Position numbers and translations under genes: made by a program. Positions 1-8,209 of a stretch of DNA of 64,000 bases are shown here, piece after piece. This DNA is from Blastocatellia bacterium (GTDB lineage: Bacteria; Acidobacteriota; Blastocatellia; Pyrinomonadales; Pyrinomonadaceae): contig JAEUQK010000029.1 of NCBI GenBank assembly GCA_016789265.1, positions 62,001 to 126,000 on the forward strand. The letters are read 5' to 3'. The stretch's first letter is position 1, and each line of letters starts with the position of its first letter. Below the pieces are notes generated by a model. It saw only the letters and a list, made by a program, of their open reading frames with translations, was not told the DNA's origin and ran no database searches.

Positions 1-501
1 ACGTTGATCGGTTCCGCTTTGGGTGCGGCCCTGGTCGGTTATGTTACCAATCAATCGATCAAGCTGATCGTTTCGGTCGCGATGATCGCCGTGGTGATCT
101 TTACGCTCGTTAGGACCAAAGGGCCCGAGAACAAAGGCGGGAAGCATTCGGGTCTCGGGCTGATAGCGACGTTTCTTCTGGCGATATACGGCGGGCTTTA
201 CAGCGGCGGATACGTAACCATCCTGACGGCCGTTTTCATCGCATTTCTCGGGATGAGTTATACAGAATCGGTCGGCTCGACCAAGCTGGTGAACGTATTT
301 TCCTCGTCGATCGCTACGTTGGTCTTTATATGGCAGGGTTTAGTAGACTATACGCTCGGTGCGGTCCTTGCGGTCACGATGTTTGTCGGGGCTTACATAG
401 GAGCGCATTATGCCTCGAAAATGAACGAAGCATGGCTCAGACGCATTTTCCTGACCACCGTGGTTCTGTTGGCTATCAAGACCCTTTACGACTTTCTATG
501 A
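1..501 (+). CDS. TSUP (TauE/SafE) family permease, 5'-truncated
   Basis: C-terminal 166 codons of an integral membrane protein; the frame is open to base 1, so the true start lies outside the window. About five hydrophobic segments are visible with a Gly-rich stretch (AIYGGLYSGGY) and the GSTKLVNVFSS region that recurs in the second half of TauE/SafE-type sulfite/anion exporters. The family moves sulfur-containing or other organic anions across the inner membrane; the substrate here cannot be read from sequence. Downstream MoxR starts 73 bp later on the same strand, but the gap holds no clear coupling signal. Confidence 0.8.
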   Translation, partial: TLIGSALGAALVGYVTNQSIKLIVSVAMIAVVIFTLVRTKGPENKGGKHSGLGLIATFLLAIYGGLYSGGYVTILTAVFIAFLGMSYTESVGSTKLVNVFSSSIATLVFIWQGLVDYTLGAVLAVTMFVGAYIGAHYASKMNEAWLRRIFLTTVVLLAIKTLYDFL

Positions 502-574
502 AATAACCGCCGAATACGCGAAACATATTAAAAAGTATTTCGCGTATTTAGCGTGTCTTGCAGTTTGATTTACG

Positions 575-1528
575 ATGCTGAATTACACACCTTCGACCGT
601 CGCCCATATTCTCAATGAACTTCGCAAGACCATTGTCGGCCAGGACGAGGTCATCGAGCAGATCATCGTAGCCGTATTGGCCGAAGGACACGCTCTTCTC
701 GAGGGCGTTCCCGGAACTGCGAAAACGCTCGCCGTTAAGACGCTTGCGCAGATCTTGGGTGCGCGATTCTCCCGCATCCAATTCACGCCCGACCTGATGC
801 CGTCCGACATCACGGGAACCAACGTCTTCAATATGCAGACGTCGCAGTTTTCGCTGCGTCACGGGCCGATCTTTACGGACATTTTGCTTGCTGACGAGAT
901 CAACCGGACGCCGCCGAAAACACAGGCCGCTTTGCTCGAAGCAATGGAGGAACGACAGACGACCATCGACGGCGAACGTTATCCGCTCTCTCCGATCTTC
1001 ACTGTCCTTGCGACCGAAAACCCGATCGAATACGAGGGCACATATCCGCTTCCCGAGGCACAACTCGACCGTTTTCTATTAAAGGTCCTGATAGATTATC
1101 CCGGGACGGAAGATGAGCAGGAGATCGTTGCCCGGTGGGACGCCGGCTTCAATTCCCATCATCTTGAAAAGCTCGATATTCAGCCGCTTCCCGATCCGGC
1201 AGCGATCCAGCATTGCCGTGCCGAGGTCCGCGCGATGCGAATGGAACCGGGCGTTCAGAAATTCGTTGTCGAGATCGTCCGCAAGACGCGAAATCATCCG
1301 ACCGTACTCTATGGAGCAAGCCCGCGGGCGTCTATCGCATTGCTGCTCTGCTCAAAAGCGCTGGCTGCGATACGCGGACGAGATTTTCCGACCCCAGATG
1401 ATATTCGCGACATTGCCGCACCGGTGCTTAGACATCGCTTGGCGCTTCGCGCCGAAGCCGAGCTCGAAGGCGCGACCACCGACGCTGTCATTTCAGACAT
1501 TCTAAAAACTGTTGAAGTTCCGCGTTGA
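575..1528 (+). CDS. MoxR-family AAA+ ATPase
   Basis: A 317-residue single-domain AAA+ protein of normal MoxR length. Walker A is GVPGTAKT (residues 44-51), Walker B ILLADEIN (103-110), followed by the MoxR-typical [18 protein letters not shown] and a sensor region with [10 protein letters not shown]. MoxR ATPases act as chaperones that insert metal cofactors or activate partner proteins, often with DUF58 and VWA proteins encoded next door. No such partner is in this window: the neighbour is a convergent kinase-like gene whose stop directly abuts this one (1528/1529). The client is therefore unknown. Confidence 0.93.
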   Translation: MLNYTPSTVAHILNELRKTIVGQDEVIEQIIVAVLAEGHALLEGVPGTAKTLAVKTLAQILGARFSRIQFTPDLMPSDITGTNVFNMQTSQFSLRHGPIFTDILLADEINRTPPKTQAALLEAMEERQTTIDGERYPLSPIFTVLATENPIEYEGTYPLPEAQLDRFLLKVLIDYPGTEDEQEIVARWDAGFNSHHLEKLDIQPLPDPAAIQHCRAEVRAMRMEPGVQKFVVEIVRKTRNHPTVLYGASPRASIALLLCSKALAAIRGRDFPTPDDIRDIAAPVLRHRLALRAEAELEGATTDAVISDILKTVEVPR

Positions 1529-2986
1529 TCAATTCAGATCCCCGTTCGGGTCGGGTTTGTTTGCGGCAGGCGTGCGCGCGGGAGCAGGCGTCTTTGCGGG
1601 TGTGGTTGCCGGTCGAGGCGTTGGCGTCACAACCGGTGCCGTGCCGGTGTTCGCGTTTGCCGCAGGGGTCGGCTTCGGTGTCGGCGTTGCCTTTGGCGTC
1701 GGGGTCGGCGTCACCGGCACAGGACAGAGAAGTATTCCGCTCGGCTGCATTATGCAGTTCGGGTCGGTCATGAACGGACTCTGGCCTTGCGGAACCTGGA
1801 TAACCTGGCCGCCCGGCGGTATTGCCGGCGCTCCGGCCGGCGGAACTCCGCCGTTCGCCCACGGATTATAGCCGTCACCGCCTGGATAGGCTTCGGGCAT
1901 CCCCGTCGCTGAATTTGTGTTCGTGCCCAGCGAAGAATAATCGGGAGGCAGATTAGAGAGATTTTGTTCCTCTATCCCCGTCGCCGGATTGATCGGCTGA
2001 ACGGGCATCCCATTTGCGTCGGACTGAACGGTCGTCGGGTCCGTCTGTTTCACCGACGTAATGTAGATCAACGCAAACGTCAGCAGCGACACGCCGACAA
2101 GGACCACGAACGCTGTTTTCCAGATATTGTTCGAACTTTCCCGGACGGCCGCAGGCATCGGACCGGCGGATGTAGCGTTATTCAAGTCCGCGGAAAATTC
2201 GGCTGCCGTCTGATAGCGGGCATTTGGGTCCTTGGCCAATGCCTTTAGGATCACGGGTTCGATCGCCGCCGGAAGGTCCTGTCTGAACGCCGAAAGCGGG
2301 GGCGGCGCATCGTCGATGTGATGCATCATCACCTCGGTCGGCGTCTCTCCCGTGAACGGCGGAACACCGGCGAGCATCTCAAAAAGTACTACGCCAAGCG
2401 AATAGACGTCACCACGAGCGTCGCTCACCTCGCTGCCTGAGCATTGTTCCGGTGCAAGATAAGAAAACCGTTTCGGATCGCCGGCGGCCCGTGTGTCGTT
2501 GAGCGAGTTTGCCGTGTCAAATCCAAATACTTTTACTGCGGGATCTCCGATATCAGTACTGAATGCGAGGACGTTTCCCGTATTCAGATTTCCGTGAACG
2601 ATGCCTTTCTCATGTGCAGCGGAAAGCCCGGCCGCGATCTGCTTCGCAATATCGGCTGCCATCTCCACTGGGAGCTGTCCTTCACGTTCCATCGCCGCAG
2701 ACAGCAATTCGCCTGATGCGGCTTCGTAAACAGCGTAAGAAACGCCGTCCGAGGTTCCGAAGTCGGTAAGGTTCAGTACATTCGCATGACTGACCTTTGC
2801 TGCCGCCTTCGATTCGGCGAAATATAGCTGGGAATCCTTCGGATCGCCGGCAAAGATAGAGATCGAAACCGGCTTGTCGAGCAGCATGTTCTCGCCGCGA
2901 TACAGTTCGCCGAATCCCGAAGCCGCGATAAATGCATCAATTCGGTATTTCCCGGCAATGATCTTTCCTGTGGATTCTCCGGCCAT
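1529..2986 (-). CDS. PknB-like Ser/Thr protein kinase homologue, probable pseudokinase, membrane-anchored
   Basis: 485 residues: a cytoplasmic kinase fold (about 12-270), one membrane segment (about 290-312) and an extracytoplasmic Pro/Thr-rich tail with repeated TPTP motifs. The fold is clear (KYRIDAFIAASGFGELYRG, SYLAPEQ, DVYSLGVVLFEMLAGVPPF). The catalytic residues are missing: the VAIK lysine is Ser43 (VSISIF), HRD reads HGN so the catalytic Asp is Asn133, and DFG reads GFD with Gly at 155. The alpha-C Glu (AESKAAA) and the Asn of the catalytic loop remain. Inferred role is a scaffold or sensor rather than a phosphotransferase. The start ATG at 2986 follows a gap and is the only sensible one. 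Confidence 0.88.
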   Translation of the reverse strand: MAGESTGKIIAGKYRIDAFIAASGFGELYRGENMLLDKPVSISIFAGDPKDSQLYFAESKAAAKVSHANVLNLTDFGTSDGVSYAVYEAASGELLSAAMEREGQLPVEMAADIAKQIAAGLSAAHEKGIVHGNLNTGNVLAFSTDIGDPAVKVFGFDTANSLNDTRAAGDPKRFSYLAPEQCSGSEVSDARGDVYSLGVVLFEMLAGVPPFTGETPTEVMMHHIDDAPPPLSAFRQDLPAAIEPVILKALAKDPNARYQTAAEFSADLNNATSAGPMPAAVRESSNNIWKTAFVVLVGVSLLTFALIYITSVKQTDPTTVQSDANGMPVQPINPATGIEEQNLSNLPPDYSSLGTNTNSATGMPEAYPGGDGYNPWANGGVPPAGAPAIPPGGQVIQVPQGQSPFMTDPNCIMQPSGILLCPVPVTPTPTPKATPTPKPTPAANANTGTAPVVTPTPRPATTPAKTPAPARTPAANKPDPNGDLN

Positions 2987-3035
2987 CTTTGTTTAGAACG
3001 TAAACCCCTTCATCAGGTTGCAGCGTTTTGTACGT

Positions 3036-3152
3036 CAGACCTTCGGTCCGGCGATGCGGGCACTGCTGTCTCTGCCATTTCTTGGCAGTTCAGACCGGAA
3101 GGTCTGGGCTACAACTATAATGCGGACGAGACCCCAAAAAGACCTCGCCCGC
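3036..3152. repeat. cluster of inverted repeats downstream of atpE
   Basis: The gap between the kinase homologue and atpE holds several stems. CAGACCTTC (3036-3044) pairs with GAAGGTCTG (3098-3106). The right arm is itself a palindrome (CAGACC-GGAA-GGTCTG, 3091-3106). CTGCCA/TGGCAG (3072-3088) lies inside. A further stem, GCGGACGAG (3122-3130) with CTCGCCCGC (3144-3152), sits just after the atpE stop and could end the atp transcript, although no T-run follows on the minus strand. It looks like a REP-type or structured terminator region. Confidence 0.55.
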
Positions 3153-3173
3153 AGATCCGTTGCAAGCGTCGAA

Positions 3174-3497
3174 TTAAAGCTTTACGAATACGATCAGAAG
3201 CGCAAAAAGCACAAGTGATTCGATAAGCGCCAGCGCGATGATCATGAGCGTCTGAACCTGTCCGGCTGCTCCGGGGTTTCGGGCTGCTCCTTCGGCGGCA
3301 CGCGAACCGACCAAGCCCTGGCCGATAGCTGCCAAACCTGCTGCCAGGCCGAAACCGAGTCCGGCTGCCAATGCCTTGGCCGCGCTGACCGACGATTCGT
3401 TATCCGCTCCGCCGGCTGCACCGGGCTGTGCCATTGCGGCTACGGCCGTCAGTGCGATAGCCAATGTTGCGAATACAAAGTATTTCATTTTGTTCAT
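3174..3497 (-). CDS. atpE: ATP synthase F0 subunit c with N-terminal signal-like extension
   Basis: 107 residues, longer than the usual 70-85 because of an N-terminal hydrophobic stretch ending in AMA-QPG that looks like a signal peptide. The hairpin follows: helix 1 GLGFGLAAGLAAIGQG, polar loop RAAEGAARNPGAAGQ, helix 2 with the ion-carrying Glu93. Gln60 and Glu93-Ser94 are spaced 33 residues apart, exactly as Gln32 and Glu65-Ser66 in the Na+-binding Ilyobacter c ring; the Thr67 and Tyr70 positions are Leu95 and Phe98. Proton or sodium coupling is therefore undecided. RBS AGGAGAC precedes the start. It follows atpB by 230 bp. Confidence 0.95.
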   Translation of the reverse strand: MNKMKYFVFATLAIALTAVAAMAQPGAAGGADNESSVSAAKALAAGLGFGLAAGLAAIGQGLVGSRAAEGAARNPGAAGQVQTLMIIALALIESLVLFALLIVFVKL

Positions 3498-3727
3498 TTT
3501 AATTGTCTCCTGTTTTAATTTGGAGAACCGATCTCAAACCTGCTTTGCCGTTATTATTCCGCCTCGCTTCCGGTATCCGTATGATTTTATACTCCGTAGA
3601 GTCATACGCTCCTGCGTGCTGGCATATCTGCTATAAAACGCAAGTTAACAAGATCGTTCTCAGGGTTCTAGACCTGGGCCTTAGCCCGTCTCTATCGAGC
3701 ATGCGTGTGACCGCGTGCCCAAAACTC

Positions 3728-4627
3728 TTAGGCCGCCGCTGCCACAGCCGCTTCTGCGTGCTCCTCTTCGTGATGCTCTTCGTCATGATGCTCATCATGC
3801 GGATGCGTGACCTCGCCGAGATAGATCATCGAAAGCAGCGTGAACACAAGCGTCTGTACGAACGCAACGAACACGCCGAGACCAGTCAAAGCGAGCGGTA
3901 CAAGGAAATGCGTGAGCGGCGGAGCAAGGTTCGTGATCTGAACGAACACCTGTTCGTCAGAATACATGTTCGCGAAAAGTCGTATGCCGAGCGTCATCGG
4001 TCGGATCAGGTTGCTGATAAGCTCGATCACGAAGATAAGCATCGTGACGATGAACATGAACCACGGCAGTTTCGGCCCGGCAAGGTGTTTCAGGTGGGCC
4101 AAGAGGCCGTTCTCGCTGATGCCGCAATAGTTGTAATAGATGAACGACGAGATGCCGAGTGCGAACGTCACGTTGACTGATGCCGTTGGCGACATGAACA
4201 TCGGAAACTGTCCCATCAGGTTCGAAACCAGGATAAGGCAGGAAAATGTCGCGACGACCGGGAAGTATTTCATTCCGTGCGACCCGATAACGCGTTCCGC
4301 CATGTCGGCAAGGGCAAGATAACCGGCTTCAAGCGTCATCTGGCCCGGCCGGGGATCGTCCTCAGAGAGCCTGCCCTTCATTATCCATATCGCAAAAATG
4401 GTCAGGATACAGGCGATCACGAACATTATCGTGTACCACGGAATAGCATTCTCGACCGTATATTCGCCAAATACCTTTTCGGCTTCGGTGCCAAAATTCG
4501 AGAAGAACTTATCCCAGACCGGCTTGGTATAGGTCATCTGAAAATGATGGACCGGCTTGCCCAGATAATGATTTATGAACTCGACGATCAGCGGTGAATG
4601 ATGTCCGCCTTCTGCAAATAGGAACAT
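3728..4627 (-). CDS. atpB: ATP synthase F0 subunit a
   Basis: 299 residues with the typical five to six membrane helices. The stator arginine is Arg216 in MTLGIRLFANM, preceded by ELISNLIRP; the QTLVFTLLSMIYLGE end of the last helix is conserved. It forms the ion half-channels against the c ring in the inner membrane. Odd feature: the C-terminus after the last helix is a His/Asp/Glu-rich tail (HPHDEHHDEEHHEEEH, about 275-290) followed by an Ala run, not found in well-studied subunit a. The order atpZ-like, atpI-like, atpB, atpE on the minus strand is a standard F0 start, but b, delta, alpha, gamma, beta and epsilon are not next to it. Confidence 0.96.
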   Translation of the reverse strand: MFLFAEGGHHSPLIVEFINHYLGKPVHHFQMTYTKPVWDKFFSNFGTEAEKVFGEYTVENAIPWYTIMFVIACILTIFAIWIMKGRLSEDDPRPGQMTLEAGYLALADMAERVIGSHGMKYFPVVATFSCLILVSNLMGQFPMFMSPTASVNVTFALGISSFIYYNYCGISENGLLAHLKHLAGPKLPWFMFIVTMLIFVIELISNLIRPMTLGIRLFANMYSDEQVFVQITNLAPPLTHFLVPLALTGLGVFVAFVQTLVFTLLSMIYLGEVTHPHDEHHDEEHHEEEHAEAAVAAAA

Positions 4628-4670
4628 TGTTTTATGTCGGCGGCCCAGTCAATGTGCGGGGCCGCAATCT

Positions 4671-5096
4671 TCAATTAGTGCCGTGTGATAAACCGGTAAA
4701 AATTCTTATCACCCCTTCTACGAGGATGGCGAATCCAAAACCTGCCATTCCTACCAACAGAGAAGCGATCGGTAAAATATCAAAAACGTATATAAAAGCC
4801 ACAACACCTGCGAGCGCCATGTACCTGATAAAGTAACCGGCACCCACGAACCGCGGTTTTCTGCCTTCTTCGGCTATCACAAAGATCCTGGCAAGCGAGC
4901 GTTTCATCCAGAAATAGTTGACGAAGGCGAGCAGGCAGCCCGTCAAAATTCCGATGCCGAACCGGGTAGAGACAATTACAAGGCCCGTAATTGTTCCTGC
5001 AACGGTCAGACATCCAAGGATCACGAGAATACGTGTGTTGCTCGGCCGTGTTGTCAATTGCTGTTCTGTGACAGCAGGATCGATCTCTTCGCTCAC
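4671..5096 (-). CDS. ATP synthase I-like membrane protein
   Basis: 141 residues with four hydrophobic segments; a hydrophilic N-terminus (SEEIDPAVTEQQLTTRPSN) precedes them. Its position directly upstream of atpB, the size and the pattern with FVNYFWMKRSLA after helix 2 match the AtpI/UncI family, which helps assemble the c ring or handles Mg2+/Ca2+. Sequence similarity in this family is low, so the call rests on topology and context. The gap to atpB is 43 bp and to the upstream AtpZ-like gene 51 bp, consistent with one transcript. Confidence 0.75.
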   Translation of the reverse strand: MSEEIDPAVTEQQLTTRPSNTRILVILGCLTVAGTITGLVIVSTRFGIGILTGCLLAFVNYFWMKRSLARIFVIAEEGRKPRFVGAGYFIRYMALAGVVAFIYVFDILPIASLLVGMAGFGFAILVEGVIRIFTGLSHGTN

Positions 5097-5147
5097 TGCA
5101 AACCCTAAATTTTACAAAGGAAACGCGGAAAGTTCAAAGGGCGGCAG

Positions 5148-5492
5148 TTATTTCTTGAATATTTGAGATGTGACCCTGAAAAACTGGTAAAAGCCTATCG
5201 CGGCACCGATAAGAACGCCGATCACGATGCCCCAAGGCGAACTGCCCAACAAAAGATCAGCCCCCCAGCCAATTAGGAGCATAAAGGCGACCGACGCAGA
5301 AAGCGCGATAGCGGCCGAATAAGCCAATCCGCTGCTTCTCACGGTCTCAGCAACGGTCATCGGTTCCGTCGGCGAAAGAACAAATGGCTCGTCGTCTTTC
5401 GGTTCCTGCTCGTCAAATATCGACGTGATCAGCGGTTCACTATTTTTGGGTTCGGAAAGTTCGGCCTCTTTCGGGTCTAAAATGCTGTTCAT
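5148..5492 (-). CDS. AtpZ/AtpI-type small membrane protein
   Basis: 114 residues: an acidic N-terminal half (to about 48) and two membrane helices. The second helix has the Gly-rich pattern LLGSSPWGIVIGVLIGAAIGFYQFFR that defines AtpZ-like proteins heading F0 operons. The AtpZ/AtpI pair is thought to aid Mg2+ import or F0 assembly. It is the first gene of the F0 group here. The lipase gene upstream ends 11 bp before its start, so transcription may begin further up. Confidence 0.8.
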   Translation of the reverse strand: MNSILDPKEAELSEPKNSEPLITSIFDEQEPKDDEPFVLSPTEPMTVAETVRSSGLAYSAAIALSASVAFMLLIGWGADLLLGSSPWGIVIGVLIGAAIGFYQFFRVTSQIFKK

Positions 5493-5503
5493 CGCGACTA
5501 AGT

Positions 5504-6877
5504 TTAGTTAGGGACCTCAGGGCCGAGAAGTCCAAAGAGCTTTTGCTGAATAAGCGGGTTCGTCACCAATTTGCTGTGCCCTTCGCACTGGACGAGATCG
5601 GATACGACCGGAAGCGCGTTTGGCGAACCGTTCGACCTGATGGTGGCGGCATCCAGCGAACGCTTTGGCACAACGCTGTCACCCATCGTGAAAAGCAGGG
5701 CCTTCAGCTCTTCAGAGGTGATCTTTCTGCCCACCGAGTTCGTGAACGATTCGGCCTTTAGCTGCGTGATCCAACGGTCTTTCTTCTCGTCGCGCCTTAG
5801 GATCATCGCATTGAGTGTCTCCTTGCAATCCGCGCCGATAAGATAAAACGATACAGGGATCTCTTCCGTCGTGTTTGCGTCCAAAGCCTCTTGAAACCTC
5901 TTTGCGCGTGCGAGAGCGGCCCTGAAATATGAACGGGCATTTTTCTGCTCGGCCGCATCGAATTTCTTAGTGAAGTCCTTGTCTTTCCAGATACTCCAAT
6001 CATATTCGTCCCACGTGATCGGATCGTAAAGATCGATCGACAGCGGACGCAGCTCATCGTCATAAGCCTTCAGAGTTCCGTCGTGGGGAAGCAATTGGAA
6101 CAGCGACGGTATCGTAAACGCATCGAAACGCGTGATATTTTGGACCCAAGGTAGATTTATGCCTCCGCCGACATAATTTACGCCATTGAGCAAACCGTCC
6201 ATCGCAGCGAGCGAACCTTCGTTGGGCGTGCCGAGCAAAAAGATCTTATCCAGATGCTTTGCACCGGCCCACGTAGGCTTCAATTTCCCTGAAGGAATGT
6301 CCCTTTCGCCATACATCGCGGCATATCGGGTGATCAAGCCTCCCATCGAGTGAGCGACCACGTTGAACCGCACGTTTGGGTTCCCGAGCCTTCTTTTAAG
6401 GCTTTCTATTCGCTGTATGAGCAGCCGGGCGTTTTCGACATTGTCACGCCGCCAATCGTAGGAAAAGATGAAGAACGTGTCTTCAAGATCGTTTTTCGTC
6501 GCTGTATCCCACTTTGCTTCGCGATAACCGGCCGTCTTTTGGAGTGAATCGATCAGCTGCGAATATATTTCGATATCCGGCAGCAGTCGGGCGATCTTTA
6601 CTTCGCGGATGATGTCGCCGGCGATGAGATTATCACGATTCCGAGCCAGATTTGCCGACATCGGCAGCCGAACGTCATCGTCTTTTGCTCGGCTTGTCTT
6701 GAACCACACGAGTTTACCCGTGTCTTTATTGACCAACTCAGACCCGGTAATGCCCGGAATGATGATGATCGGCGCTTTACCGGTCGGCGAGGCGGCGTTT
6801 TGTCCAAAAACAAAAGAGCTTGCCGCTAAAATGCCGAACGCTAGTGTGAGAGTAAAAATTCGTATCGGTTGCTTCAT
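5504..6877 (-). CDS. exported LCAT/PDAT-like alpha/beta-hydrolase (lipase or acyltransferase)
   Basis: 457 residues. A signal peptide (cleavage near SFVFG-Q26) is followed by an alpha/beta-hydrolase with lecithin:cholesterol acyltransferase hallmarks: PGITGSEL (41-48), FSYDWRRD (138-145) and the nucleophile elbow AHSMGG with Ser177. Asp in MGDSVVP (about 399) and His in CEGHSKL (about 436) fit the rest of the triad. The family cleaves or transfers acyl chains from phospholipids and glycerolipids. Export suggests action on envelope lipids, in keeping with the lipid-linked glycosyltransferases encoded next to it. Precise substrate not assignable. Confidence 0.87.
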   Translation of the reverse strand: MKQPIRIFTLTLAFGILAASSFVFGQNAASPTGKAPIIIIPGITGSELVNKDTGKLVWFKTSRAKDDDVRLPMSANLARNRDNLIAGDIIREVKIARLLPDIEIYSQLIDSLQKTAGYREAKWDTATKNDLEDTFFIFSYDWRRDNVENARLLIQRIESLKRRLGNPNVRFNVVAHSMGGLITRYAAMYGERDIPSGKLKPTWAGAKHLDKIFLLGTPNEGSLAAMDGLLNGVNYVGGGINLPWVQNITRFDAFTIPSLFQLLPHDGTLKAYDDELRPLSIDLYDPITWDEYDWSIWKDKDFTKKFDAAEQKNARSYFRAALARAKRFQEALDANTTEEIPVSFYLIGADCKETLNAMILRRDEKKDRWITQLKAESFTNSVGRKITSEELKALLFTMGDSVVPKRSLDAATIRSNGSPNALPVVSDLVQCEGHSKLVTNPLIQQKLFGLLGPEVPN

Positions 6878-6928
6878 GGTAGTGGTCGCTGAACAGCTAT
6901 ATTACCACCATTTGTAAATGATCTGACG

Positions 6929-8167
6929 TCAATCGATCCTGCGGGTTTCTGATGGTGAGACAAGTTCGTACGTTATCCCTCGCCATTTCATTCGCCTCGA
7001 TACCAGGGCAAGGATCGAGTTTAGAAGAAAAAGCGGCGGTGAAAGAAGCCAAAGCGTAAGTTGTGGAAACGTTTGTTTCGAGGCCGCCGGAATCACCATA
7101 CCGACCGCCTTCGATCGCAGCCACGCCTTACCGATACTAAAGATAGATACGATCACTAGCGTGGCTATAGCGGCCCAGACCGGCGCGTTGTTCTGCTTGC
7201 TAAGTATCGCGATCAGGATCGACGAAAGCATGACAGACGTAAAAAGCCCGGATCCAAAGAATGACAACAGCCAGAGGTGCGGCATATAGACGCGAGTGAT
7301 CTTCATCTGGCGCGTCGTAAACTCAAGACACTCCCGCATCGAGCAGCTTTCGATCGACGGGATCAGCGCCCGGGGCACAAAATGGATCGGCAGCCCTGCT
7401 TCGCTCAAAGTCCTGGTGACCGCAAAATCATCCGACAGCGTTCCTCTCCACTTATCGCGCATGCCGATCCGCTCAAACGTGTGCCGCCGTATCGCGGTCG
7501 AACCGCCCCAGCAGAAGTTGCTTTTTACGTTCGGGCCAAGCGCCGAGGCGATCGACGCGTTCCACGCCGAACGAAGTTCTGATGCGAACGTCGGCTTCTC
7601 GGAAAGGAACCAGCGATATCCGCTCGCGGCACCGATGCTTTCATCCGAAAGCGGCGCTACCAACGAACGCAGCCAATTCCTTGCTGGCCGTGCGTCGGAA
7701 TCTACAAAAACCAAGACTTCAGATCGCTCATCAGTATGCAGAACCGCCTCGCGCAGATTCTCGACCTTTTGGCTCGATCCGATCGCTTTCGGGGCAACAA
7801 TAAGTTTGGAAGAAACCACCCGGAACAGCGGCGGATCTCCCGAGCCGGGGTCGTCAACGCTTTGCGACTTCGCGTCTTTGCGGGAAACAATTTCATCGAT
7901 CACAGGCACGGCCGGATCGCCCTCGTCATCAACAACGAATATCACCTCGTACGCGGGGTACTCCTGTTCGATCAGAACCGCGAGGTTTTGCTCAAGCCCT
8001 TCATCCATTCCCTTACACGGCGCTATTACGGTCGCGAAAGGCGTAAACTCCGACTGCGGCTTTGCGAGTTCCTGTTTGAAATAATTCAGATAATCGATAC
8101 CGCCGCGAAAGGACTTGTAGCTCAAATAGATGAGCAACGCGGCGAAGATGTGGAAAGCGAAGAACAT
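6929..8167 (-). CDS. family 2 glycosyltransferase, HpnI/ceramide glucosyltransferase-like
   Basis: 412 residues: an N-terminal membrane anchor, a GT-A domain (about 40-270) and three C-terminal membrane helices. Visible motifs are TVIAPCKGMDEGLEQN, VFVDSDARP (DxD), the acceptor motif TLSDDF and RQMKITR in the position of Q/RxxRW. This layout matches ceramide glucosyltransferases and HpnI, which add a sugar to a lipid on the cytoplasmic face of the membrane. An insertion with Asp/Ser-rich sequence lies near residues 115-135. It lies 29 bp downstream of waaA on the same strand, pointing to envelope glycolipid synthesis. Confidence 0.85.
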   Translation of the reverse strand: MFFAFHIFAALLIYLSYKSFRGGIDYLNYFKQELAKPQSEFTPFATVIAPCKGMDEGLEQNLAVLIEQEYPAYEVIFVVDDEGDPAVPVIDEIVSRKDAKSQSVDDPGSGDPPLFRVVSSKLIVAPKAIGSSQKVENLREAVLHTDERSEVLVFVDSDARPARNWLRSLVAPLSDESIGAASGYRWFLSEKPTFASELRSAWNASIASALGPNVKSNFCWGGSTAIRRHTFERIGMRDKWRGTLSDDFAVTRTLSEAGLPIHFVPRALIPSIESCSMRECLEFTTRQMKITRVYMPHLWLLSFFGSGLFTSVMLSSILIAILSKQNNAPVWAAIATLVIVSIFSIGKAWLRSKAVGMVIPAASKQTFPQLTLWLLSPPLFLLNSILALVSRRMKWRGITYELVSPSETRRID

Positions 8168-8177
8168 GTTAAAGGAC

Positions 8178-8209
8178 AGCTGACAGCGGACAGCTGTTAG
8201 CTGTCAGCT
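8178..8209. repeat. 10-bp inverted repeat covering the waaA stop codon
   Basis: AGCTGACAGC (8178-8187) pairs perfectly with GCTGTCAGCT (8200-8209) around a 12-nt loop that itself contains GGACAGCTG. The arms include the last sense codons and stop of waaA (8197), so the Ala-Asp-Ser end of that protein is encoded by the repeat. No T-run follows, so it looks more like a short repeat insertion than a terminator. Confidence 0.6.

Noticed and set aside
3503..4180. 225-codon open frame on the plus strand across atpB
   Set aside because: It is antisense to a clear ATP synthase subunit a and its composition (Arg/His/Glu-rich) reflects the reverse of that gene.
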